A DNA stretch of 9,673 bases from a bacterium (GTDB lineage: Bacteria; Patescibacteriota; Minisyncoccia; UBA6257; 2-01-FULL-56-20), in NCBI GenBank assembly GCA_021780545.1, contig JAJXYP010000069.1:1-9673 (forward strand), given 5' to 3'. Below the pieces are notes generated by a model, which saw nothing but the letters and a program-made list of their open reading frames with translations, made no database searches and was not told where the DNA came from. The position numbers were made by a program, and so were the translations under genes. This document shows, one piece after another, positions 1 through 5,515 of this stretch; position 1 is the first letter of the stretch; every line of letters begins with the position of its first letter.

Positions 1-97
1 TAAATGCCCGCCGCGTAATAAGTATTAATTTCCCCTTGCTGTCTTTGGCGACCGCTACCGTTCGCCAAAGATCATTCCCGGGACAAAAATATCCCAT
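1..97 (-). CDS. Partial CDS at left edge, unidentified protein (N-terminal 32 codons)
   Basis: An ATG at 97 on the minus strand opens a frame that runs without a stop through the left edge. It encodes 32 visible residues beginning MGYFCPGNDLWRT. An in-frame TAA lies two codons upstream, so the ORF cannot extend further 5'. An AAGGAG Shine-Dalgarno-like sequence sits 10 bases before the ATG, and a possible TTGACG/TATAGG promoter lies further up (171-198). The residues alternate hydrophobic and charged (VAVAKDSKGKLILITRR), like the first beta strands of a small globular domain, but I cannot assign a family. Against a real gene: only 32 codons are visible, and an inverted repeat lies within them (43-51 with 62-70). 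It follows the exonuclease on the same strand, 125 bases downstream of its stop. Confidence 0.4.
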   Translation of the reverse strand, partial: MGYFCPGNDLWRTVAVAKDSKGKLILITRRAF

Positions 98-170
98 AAC
101 TTAACTTCTCCTTCGTGTGGATTTCGACGCCGCTCTTTCCCCCGGCGCCGATTTTACAACTGTATTTAAT

Positions 171-198
171 CCTATACCCTGTCCGATTTTCCCGTCAA
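171..198 (-). promoter_or_regulatory. Possible sigma70-type promoter for the left-edge gene
   Basis: On the minus strand a TTGACG hexamer (193-198, one mismatch to the -35 consensus) is followed after 16 bases by TATAGG (171-176, four of six matches to the -10). It would give a leader of roughly 65-70 bases that contains the AAGGAG before the ATG at 97. An alternative -10, TAAAAT, lies at 151-156. The rest of the 98-222 interval shows no convincing terminator for the exonuclease gene. Its only other structure is a weak 5-bp inverted repeat (128-132 with 143-147). Confidence 0.35.
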
Positions 199-222
199 GG
201 ACTCTTGTGGAAAATTCCGCAA

Positions 223-942
223 TCAAAAACTCAAATACTGCTCCCACTTCTCATATAATTCTCGCGTCGCACGAATGTCGCCGATATTATAACGCGCGAT
301 ATCAAGAAACCGCCCCTGCTTGAAGAGCGGTCCGACGTCGTCGCCAGTCACGCCGCCCGACTTGGGACTCGGAATGCCGAACGCGCGCGACCAAAGATGC
401 AGACTTCCCTTCCGTCGGACCGCGCCATAGAACGAAAGCTGTTCGGCAAGATCGATATGGAGCGCCTCGGGATTGTTCTGATAGAGGTACCGCCCCCGCA
501 TCAGATCTTTTGTCGGGCGGATTCCCCGAATCGCCGACCGAATCATGAGAAATGGCATATCGAACGCCCGACCGTTAAATGTTATGAAAACCTGGTATCG
601 CTCGGCGAGCTCCCAGAACTTCCGAAGCATCTCTTCCTCCGTCATCTGCTTCAGCGAAACGCCATCCTCTTTGACCTCCTCGTTCTTCTGCCCTGGCGCC
701 TGGTAATAGACCGCGCCTTCGTTCTTGTAGTAATCGAGGAGGCCGATCGCAACGATTTCGCCGGTGAGCGGCGAAAATCCGAGACCGTTCTTCAAATCTT
801 CAAGTGCCAGCTTATATTCCTCATCGTTGTCGGAAGATTTCTTGATCCACCGCGTCAGATTTTCGCGGGTCGCGTGATCCAAGGCGTCAAAATCTTCCCC
901 GATAGTTTCTATATCCAAAACCAGCTTGTTTGTGGTTGACAT
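223..942 (-). CDS. Predicted DEDDy 3'-5' exonuclease (PolB exo2 / RNase H-like family)
   Basis: This 239-residue soluble protein carries the three motifs of DnaQ-like 3'-5' exonucleases. Motif I is LDIET with D10 and E12. Motif II is FNGRAFD with N123 and D128. Motif III is YNIGDIRAT with Y218 and D222. The Y three residues before the last Asp-containing segment makes it DEDDy type. An LHIDL segment (162-166) also fits the family of stand-alone exonuclease domains related to B-family DNA polymerase proofreading domains. No polymerase or other domain is attached. It should remove nucleotides from 3' ends of DNA or RNA using two metal ions; the real substrate cannot be told from sequence. The ATG at 942 is preceded by GGAGG, but only two bases separate them. 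A TATACT -10 box ends seven bases before the ATG, so the SD may not be transcribed. The gene is divergent from rpmA and has a TGA stop. Confidence 0.85.
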   Translation of the reverse strand: MSTTNKLVLDIETIGEDFDALDHATRENLTRWIKKSSDNDEEYKLALEDLKNGLGFSPLTGEIVAIGLLDYYKNEGAVYYQAPGQKNEEVKEDGVSLKQMTEEEMLRKFWELAERYQVFITFNGRAFDMPFLMIRSAIRGIRPTKDLMRGRYLYQNNPEALHIDLAEQLSFYGAVRRKGSLHLWSRAFGIPSPKSGGVTGDDVGPLFKQGRFLDIARYNIGDIRATRELYEKWEQYLSF

Positions 943-964
943 CGCCTCCAGTATAGCATAGAAT
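936..964 (+). promoter_or_regulatory. Strong sigma70-type promoter for rpmA-rplI
   Basis: A perfect TTGACA (936-941) is followed by a 17-base spacer and TAGAAT (959-964, five of six). The predicted start is near 971-972, leaving a leader of only about two or three bases before the rpmA ATG at 974. The -35 hexamer overlaps codons 1-3 of the divergent exonuclease gene, and the spacer contains that gene's own -10 box. The two promoters therefore share DNA and probably cannot be occupied together. Confidence 0.7.
950..958 (-). promoter_or_regulatory. Extended -10 promoter for the exonuclease gene
   Basis: On the minus strand TGC-TATACT forms an extended -10 element (TG at 957-958, hexamer 950-955). 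No -35 is visible at 16-18 bases, which is usual for extended -10 promoters. Seven bases (GGAGGCG) separate the hexamer from the ATG, so the predicted start falls on or beside the start codon. A weaker alternative hexamer, TATGCT, lies at 955-960 and would give a leader of about five bases. Confidence 0.55.
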
Positions 965-973
965 CTACTTCAT

Positions 974-1246
974 ATGGCACATACCAAAGCAATTGGTTCC
1001 ACTAAATTAGGACGCGACAGCATCGCAAAACGCCTCGGCGTCAAAATCAACCACGGGCAACGGGCGCTCGTAGGCCAGATCATCCTCCGCCAGCGGGGAA
1101 CGCGCTATCTCCCGGGAACGGGCGTCATCCGCGCCGACGACGACACGCTCTATGCGGGCAAGAACGGCGTCGTTCGGTTTGCCGCAAAAACGAAGCGGAA
1201 GTTCGACGGCACCCGCCGGTCGGCGACGCTCGTGACCGTCGAATAA
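974..1246 (+). CDS. rpmA: 50S ribosomal protein bL27
   Basis: This 90-residue basic protein matches bL27 along its whole length. Its N terminus is AHTKAIGST followed by GRDS and KRLGVK, then the conserved RQRGT and PG segment, DDTLYA and GVVRF. The flexible N-terminal tail of bL27 reaches the peptidyl-transferase centre of the 50S subunit. The tail here starts directly after Met, without the cleaved extension found in Firmicutes. The C terminus (KTKRKFDGTRR onward) is basic. The usual upstream partner rplU (bL21) is missing: a divergent exonuclease gene lies there instead, and rplI follows nine bases downstream. The ATG has no Shine-Dalgarno sequence; a strong promoter places the transcript start about two bases upstream. 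Confidence 0.96.
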   Translation: MAHTKAIGSTKLGRDSIAKRLGVKINHGQRALVGQIILRQRGTRYLPGTGVIRADDDTLYAGKNGVVRFAAKTKRKFDGTRRSATLVTVE

Positions 1247-1255
1247 CCCTGCCTC

Positions 1256-1708
1256 ATGAAAGTAATACTGCTTGACGAAGTCAGGAGCATCGGCCACCGG
1301 TTTGACATCAAAGAAGTCCGTGACGGCTATGCCCGAAATTTTCTGTTCCCCAACAAGCTGGCCGAGCCGGCAACCCCGTCGGCGCTCAAAAAACTCGAGA
1401 CGATGAAAGCGGAACACGATGCCCGCGAAATCGAAGTCAAAAAACACCTCGAAGGCATTGCCCGTAAAATCGGCGACATGCGCATCCAGTTTGATCTCAA
1501 AAAAGGCAAGGACGGGTCCATTTTCGGATCGGTCAACAAAGAAGCGGTCCTAAAAGCGCTGCGCGAACACAAAGTCATCACAACCGAACGGATCGACATC
1601 ACGCTCAATCATCCCATCAAAGAACCGGGACTCTATACCGTGCCGCTCGACCTCAAGAAGGGCGTCCAGACGGAACTGAAGATCATCGTGAAGGCAGCCG
1701 GCGAATAA
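1256..1708 (+). CDS. rplI: 50S ribosomal protein bL9
   Basis: This 150-residue protein is the usual length for bL9 (149 in E. coli). The N-terminal rRNA-binding domain is recognised by MKVILLDEV, then DGYARNFLFPNKLAEPAT (residues 23-40). A long charged helix follows (about 44-74), and the C-terminal domain contains KDGSIFGSV. bL9 binds 23S rRNA near the L1 stalk base and affects reading-frame maintenance. It lies nine bases after the rpmA stop and is almost certainly co-transcribed with it. The ATG is preceded by ACCCTGCCTC, with no Shine-Dalgarno sequence and no -10 box at leaderless distance. The last codons and the TAA lie inside a perfect 8-bp inverted repeat. In most bacteria rplI sits with rpsF/ssb/rpsR, so the rpmA-rplI pairing is unusual. 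Confidence 0.96.
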   Translation: MKVILLDEVRSIGHRFDIKEVRDGYARNFLFPNKLAEPATPSALKKLETMKAEHDAREIEVKKHLEGIARKIGDMRIQFDLKKGKDGSIFGSVNKEAVLKALREHKVITTERIDITLNHPIKEPGLYTVPLDLKKGVQTELKIIVKAAGE

Positions 1709-1724
1709 CCGGCTGCGATTTTAT
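1694..1724 (+). terminator. Hairpin at the rplI stop, probable intrinsic terminator
   Basis: GCAGCCGG (1694-1701) pairs perfectly with CCGGCTGC (1709-1716) around a 7-base loop that holds the rplI stop codon (1706-1708). The stem is followed by GATTTTAT, a short imperfect T tract. The T-rich tail runs straight into the TATAAT box of the next gene, so terminator and promoter are merged. The weak T tract means read-through into the glycosyltransferase gene is plausible. Confidence 0.5.
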
Positions 1725-1729
1725 ATAAT
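1724..1729 (+). promoter_or_regulatory. -10 box for the GT39-like gene
   Basis: A perfect TATAAT at 1724-1729 is followed by six bases (AGAAGA) and the ATG at 1736, so the predicted transcript begins at the start codon. No good -35 is visible: the 17-base position, 1701-1706, reads GCGAAT and falls in the terminator hairpin. The promoter may be weak or may depend on the hairpin region. Confidence 0.55.
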
Positions 1730-1735
1730 AGAAGA

Positions 1736-3724
1736 ATGTTCCGCCGAATCTCCGCTTCCCTCGCCGGCTGGGCGCTGGCCTTAATCTGCCTCGGCTCCTT
1801 CGGGCTGATGATTTGGGCGTCCCGGACAGATTCGGCCATCGACGACGAACTGGCGCACATCCCGGCAGGCTACGGGTACGTCCACAATCTCGACTACCGG
1901 TTAAATCCGGAGCATCCGCCGCTCGTCAAAGCACTCGCCATGCTGCCCGTGCTTTTCCTCAATCCGGTCTATCCGACCCAAAATCAGGCATGGACGAAGG
2001 AGATCAACGGCCAGTGGGACATGGGTACCGCATTCCTCTACCAATCCGGCAACGATGCAAACGCCATCATCCGGATGGCGCGAATCATGCCCATCCTCCT
2101 CACGGTGCTCACCATCATCCTCGTATATCTCCTCGCCCGGTCGCTTATCGGCGACTGGTGGGGACTCCTGCCGGCGTTCCTTTTCGCCTTTGACCCCACG
2201 ATCCTCGCGCACGGCCACTATGTGACGACGGACGTCGGCGCCGCCTTCGGCGTCATCCTCTCGCTCTTTTTCTATCTCAGGTTCATCGAATCCCCGACCA
2301 CGCGCCGCCTCTGGGCGGCCGGCATCGCGTTCGGCGTCGGCCAGCTCACGAAATTTTCAACGCCGCTCGTGACCGTTTTATTCCTGCTCCTCGCCGTCAT
2401 CCTCTGGGCCCGCGATGCTCTGATCCGCCGGCGTTTCACCGCAGCTGGCCTCCACCGGTTCCGTGACGTCATCCTGCTGATTGTCATCGGCTACGTCTTC
2501 GTCGTTTATCCAGTTTACTTCCTCTTCACATCCGGATATCCAATCGGACGCCAGGCCGCCGATACAACGGCGCTCCTTTCATCCTTCGGCGGCGGTCCGA
2601 CTCCGGCGGGACAATGGTGCCACGGCATGCGCTGCCTGGCCGACCTCGATATCGCGATGTCAAAACACTACCTGACGCGACCATATGCGCAATATCTGCT
2701 CGGCATCCTCATGGACCTCCAGCGGGTCGATGCCGGTAATACCATCTACTTCCTCGGCCGCGTCGTCGATTCCGGCGGCTGGATATACTTCCCGGTTCTC
2801 TTCCTTCTGAAAGAACCAATCCCCACGCTCGCCATCGTCCTCTTCGGCCTCGGATTGTCCCTCTGGTGGATCATTCGCCGCTCCCGGCAAAACCGGACCT
2901 TCCACGGACAATTAACGGCCGTCATCGGTTATCTGGAAACAAATTTCGGCGAATTTTCGCTGGGGCTTTTCGCCCTGCTCTACTGGGCATACAGCTTGCA
3001 CACGCCGCTCAACATCGGCATCCGCCATATCCTCCCTACCCTCCCCCTGCTCTACATTCTGGCCGCCGGGGCCTGGAAACGCTGGGTTACCTACGCAAGC
3101 TTCGAAGGCCACTTCGCGGAAATCAACCTGCTCGCCACCGGCAACGCAGTTTTCTCTTCCGTGAACGAATCGATCCGGCGATTCGGCCGATCGATCGCGC
3201 GGGCGGCGGCGAAATACATCATCCTCATTATCCTGCTCGCCTGGCTCCTCCTTGAAACGCTCTTTGCCGCCCCGTATTTCCTCTCCTACTATAATGAATT
3301 CGGGGGCGGCATCCAGAACGGTTACCATTTCGTCACCGATTCCAATTATGACTGGGGGCAAGATCTCCTGCGCCTGAAGGCGTTCGTCGAAGCCCATCCG
3401 GAAATCAACCTGATTGCCGTCGACTATTTCGGCGGCGGAAATCCCCATTACGAGCTCGGCTCGCGCGAAATCGACTGGTCGTCAGCGAAAGGGAATCCCG
3501 CCGATCACGGCATCCATTGGTTCGCCGTTTCAATTGACATACTCCAAAACGGCATCCAGCCGCTCGGTCCAGGCCAGACGCGCAACGCAAGCAACACCTT
3601 CTCCTGGCTCACCGCCCTGCGACCGGCGTCATCGACCGGCGCCGGCTGGCCCGCAGATACGATGGGGAACGTGCCGGCGCCAGACTATCGGGTTGGAACT
3701 TCGATATTCATCTACCATCTCTAA
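1736..3724 (+). CDS. PMT/GT39-like phospholipid carrier-dependent glycosyltransferase
   Basis: This 662-residue multi-pass membrane protein belongs to the GT-C superfamily (PMT_2/ArnT-like). After a first membrane helix (about 9-28), the first extracytoplasmic loop carries an acidic DDE (36-38) and then RLNPEHPPLVKALA (55-68), the hallmark of this family. Further family signatures are FDPTILAHGHYVTTD (152-166), GWIYFPVLFLLKEP (348-361), NIGIRHILPTLP (426-437) and DSNYDWGQDL (535-544). The last lies in a soluble extracytoplasmic C-terminal region of about 140 residues. I count roughly ten to twelve membrane helices. Such enzymes move a sugar from a polyprenyl-phosphate carrier to protein or glycan outside the membrane; donor and acceptor are unknown here. 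The 27-base gap from rplI holds a hairpin and a TATAAT box. The gene is convergent with the FAD oxidase. Confidence 0.85.
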   Translation: MFRRISASLAGWALALICLGSFGLMIWASRTDSAIDDELAHIPAGYGYVHNLDYRLNPEHPPLVKALAMLPVLFLNPVYPTQNQAWTKEINGQWDMGTAFLYQSGNDANAIIRMARIMPILLTVLTIILVYLLARSLIGDWWGLLPAFLFAFDPTILAHGHYVTTDVGAAFGVILSLFFYLRFIESPTTRRLWAAGIAFGVGQLTKFSTPLVTVLFLLLAVILWARDALIRRRFTAAGLHRFRDVILLIVIGYVFVVYPVYFLFTSGYPIGRQAADTTALLSSFGGGPTPAGQWCHGMRCLADLDIAMSKHYLTRPYAQYLLGILMDLQRVDAGNTIYFLGRVVDSGGWIYFPVLFLLKEPIPTLAIVLFGLGLSLWWIIRRSRQNRTFHGQLTAVIGYLETNFGEFSLGLFALLYWAYSLHTPLNIGIRHILPTLPLLYILAAGAWKRWVTYASFEGHFAEINLLATGNAVFSSVNESIRRFGRSIARAAAKYIILIILLAWLLLETLFAAPYFLSYYNEFGGGIQNGYHFVTDSNYDWGQDLLRLKAFVEAHPEINLIAVDYFGGGNPHYELGSREIDWSSAKGNPADHGIHWFAVSIDILQNGIQPLGPGQTRNASNTFSWLTALRPASSTGAGWPADTMGNVPAPDYRVGTSIFIYHL

Positions 3725-3770
3725 CGGGCGGCGGCGGCGTTGCCGCACCCGCGCCGGTTTCGCGGCCGCG
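3725..3770. other. GC-rich convergent intergenic junction with hairpins
   Basis: The 46 bases between two convergent stop codons are almost entirely G+C. They can fold into GCGGC-GTT-GCCGC (3734-3746) and CCGCG-(7)-CGCGG (3749-3765), and they end in a perfect 10-bp palindrome, CGCGGCCGCG (3761-3770). Neither strand shows a T tract, so this is not a classical intrinsic terminator. It may still act as a bidirectional 3' barrier. Confidence 0.35.
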
Positions 3771-5456
3771 TTATGTCGTCGGTGTGATGTGTTCGATGCT
3801 GTACTCCAGGTTGCCTCCCACTTTCTTGCCCGGGTTGAAAATACCAAGCGGATCAAAGATGTTTTTCACTTCGCGGAACAGCCCGACGATTTCCGCGCCG
3901 TACATTTCCTCGAGATACGGCGTGCGAATCAGACCGTCATTGTGTTCGCCGGTGATCGAACCATGGTATTGAAACACCAGCTGGTACACCTCCTCCGATA
4001 TTTTCGGGATGAGGCCGCGCACCCGCGGATCTTTGAGATCCATGAGCGGAATGATGTGAAAATTGCCATTTCCCGGATGGCCGGCGATCGTATAAATGAG
4101 GTCGTCCCGGTAGCGGTCGAGAATCGCGTTCACCTTCGGCAAAACTTCACTCATGTACTTTGGTTGAATGACAAAATCGTCGATGAAAGGCGCCGTATCT
4201 TTTCCGGTGGTGTTGTTATGAAGCAGCGCAAAGCTCTGGCGGCGGATGGTCCAGTACTTTCCCTCATCGCTTTCCTTTTTCAACAGGTGCACCTGGATGC
4301 CGGCGGGGGCATGGCGCGACGCCGCATATCCTGCGGCGAATTTTCGCACCGCCGCGCCGAGATCGGCCAGTTTGGCGTTCAGCTGCGGCTCGTCATCGCC
4401 CGTCAGCTCAACCAGCATGATCATCTTCGGCATGCCGCCCGTGAGCACCATGAAGGCCTCCGGAATGAACTGCCACGCAAGCTTCAGGATATTGCCCTTC
4501 ATCGCCCCAAGCACCTGCCGCCACAGCTTCACGGCAACCTCAATCGTTTTATCGTCGTACGATTCAATGCTTTCCGGCTTGAATTTTAAAACCTCCTCGA
4601 CCAGATCGCCCACCGGATCAAGCGTCTTCAAAAAGATGACCGCAAGGCGCGAATGCTTCTTGGCCGGGACCAGGCCGAGTTTTGCCTCCGTAAGGAGACC
4701 GAGCGTCCCCTGCGAACCGACGATCAGTTTCGTGAGGTCGAATACTCCGCGGTCGCGGTCCCAGACATTCCAGAGATAATAGCCGGCGGAGTTTTTTGAA
4801 ACGTCCGGCTTCGCCTTCATGATCGCCTCATAATGAGCGTCAATAAGGGACTTGATCCGGCGGTAGATATCCCCCTCGAACGTTTCCTCGCGGAGCTTCG
4901 CCTCGAGCGCAGGCCCCGAGAGTGGCCAGATTGTGTGCAATTCGCCGTCCGACAAGACCACATTGAGCGCCCGGACGTAATCCTCGGTTTTGCCGTACGC
5001 AAGCGTCTTCTCGCCGCCGGAGTTGTTATTCACCATGCCGCCGAGCGCGCACAGATCTTTTGAAGCCGGGAATGCGGGGTAGAGCAAGCCGCGAGCCGAG
5101 AGTTGTTTTTCGAAGTCGCGGAAATAAACGCCGGGCTCAACGCGCACCTCGTCTGCGCCGATCTCAAGCACGTGATTGAAATATTTCGTGAACGAAACGA
5201 CAATCGACTGGGTAAGCGGACCGCCCGTCATATCCGTTCCCGCCGACCGGCCGGTAAGCGATATCGGCTCGCCGGCCGCCTTCTTCTTCGCCGCAAACGA
5301 AACCAGCCGCCTCACGTCATCGACATCTTTCGGAAAAACAACGGCCGCCGGTTTTACTTTAAAAATGGAATAATCCCGACTGAACTTTTCGAGCGTTGCA
5401 TCATCCGCGGAAACATCGCCATGCAAAAATTCTTTGATCTCATCGACAAGGGCCAT
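3771..5456 (-). CDS. FAD-linked oxidase, GlcD/D-lactate dehydrogenase type
   Basis: This 561-residue protein has the two-domain structure of GlcD-like flavoenzymes. The N-terminal PCMH-type FAD-binding domain covers about 37-265, with PISLTGRSAGTDMTGG (64-79), GGMVNNNSGG (139-148) and VGSQGTLGLLTEAKLGL (246-262). The C-terminal FAD-linked oxidase domain holds HPGNGNFH (460-467), TGEHNDG (502-508) and FDPLGIFNPGKK (534-545). The family oxidises 2-hydroxy acids such as D-lactate, glycolate or 2-hydroxyglutarate; the substrate here is not predictable. There is no C-terminal iron-sulfur domain and no glcE/glcF partner in the window. No signal peptide or membrane helix is seen. I chose ATG 5456 over a longer in-frame start at 5489 because the family N terminus fits MALVDEIKEF and a TATAAT box lies inside the extra stretch. 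The gene follows the GT2 gene by 48 bases. Confidence 0.88.
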   Translation of the reverse strand: MALVDEIKEFLHGDVSADDATLEKFSRDYSIFKVKPAAVVFPKDVDDVRRLVSFAAKKKAAGEPISLTGRSAGTDMTGGPLTQSIVVSFTKYFNHVLEIGADEVRVEPGVYFRDFEKQLSARGLLYPAFPASKDLCALGGMVNNNSGGEKTLAYGKTEDYVRALNVVLSDGELHTIWPLSGPALEAKLREETFEGDIYRRIKSLIDAHYEAIMKAKPDVSKNSAGYYLWNVWDRDRGVFDLTKLIVGSQGTLGLLTEAKLGLVPAKKHSRLAVIFLKTLDPVGDLVEEVLKFKPESIESYDDKTIEVAVKLWRQVLGAMKGNILKLAWQFIPEAFMVLTGGMPKMIMLVELTGDDEPQLNAKLADLGAAVRKFAAGYAASRHAPAGIQVHLLKKESDEGKYWTIRRQSFALLHNNTTGKDTAPFIDDFVIQPKYMSEVLPKVNAILDRYRDDLIYTIAGHPGNGNFHIIPLMDLKDPRVRGLIPKISEEVYQLVFQYHGSITGEHNDGLIRTPYLEEMYGAEIVGLFREVKNIFDPLGIFNPGKKVGGNLEYSIEHITPTT

Positions 5457-5462
5457 ATGCTC

Positions 5463-5468
5463 ATTATA
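5463..5468 (-). promoter_or_regulatory. -10 box for the FAD oxidase gene
   Basis: A perfect TATAAT on the minus strand (5463-5468) is followed by six bases (GAGCAT) and the ATG at 5456. A weak -35, TTGCCG, lies at 5484-5489 with a 15-base spacer. The spacer is largely occupied by a perfect inverted repeat (5471-5486). Confidence 0.55.
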
Positions 5469-5470
5469 CT

Positions 5471-5486
5471 CCGCCGCGGGCGGCGG
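5471..5486. repeat. Inverted repeat in the FAD oxidase promoter
   Basis: CCGCCG (5471-5476) and CGGCGG (5481-5486) are perfectly complementary around a 4-base centre, directly upstream of the -10 box. No T tract follows on the minus strand. It could be the hairpin ending the GT2 transcript, an operator, or a chance product of high G+C. Confidence 0.4.
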
Positions 5487-5503
5487 CAATCCACAACCCG
5501 ATC

Positions 5504-5515
5504 ATCAGGCCTGAT
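5504..5515. repeat. 12-bp perfect palindrome at the GT2 stop codon
   Basis: ATCAGGCCTGAT (5504-5515) is a perfect dyad that contains the GT2 stop codon (5505-5507) and its last three codons. It lies about 35 bases upstream of the FAD oxidase -10 box. It has no loop and so is a poor RNA hairpin. A protein-binding site is possible but unsupported. Confidence 0.3.

Noticed and set aside
43..70. 9-bp inverted repeat CTTTGGCGA/TCGCCAAAG as a possible terminator or small RNA
   Set aside because: No T tract follows on either strand and it falls inside the putative left-edge coding frame, so I do not call it a terminator.
117..323. Small plus-strand open frame of 68 codons at the left end
   Set aside because: It overlaps the exonuclease 3' end on the other strand, has no SD or -10 box near its start, and its composition is not protein-like.
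397..939. Plus-strand open frame of 180 codons antisense to the exonuclease
   Set aside because: It is the opposite strand of a gene with all DEDDy motifs, and shows no own motif.
3414..4589. Plus-strand open frame of 391 codons spanning the 3' end of the GT39-like gene and running antisense to the FAD oxidase
   Set aside because: It crosses the end of one well-supported gene and lies opposite another. Its translation is rich in Arg, His, Pro and Ala as expected for a GC-rich shadow frame, with no recognisable motif and no start signal.
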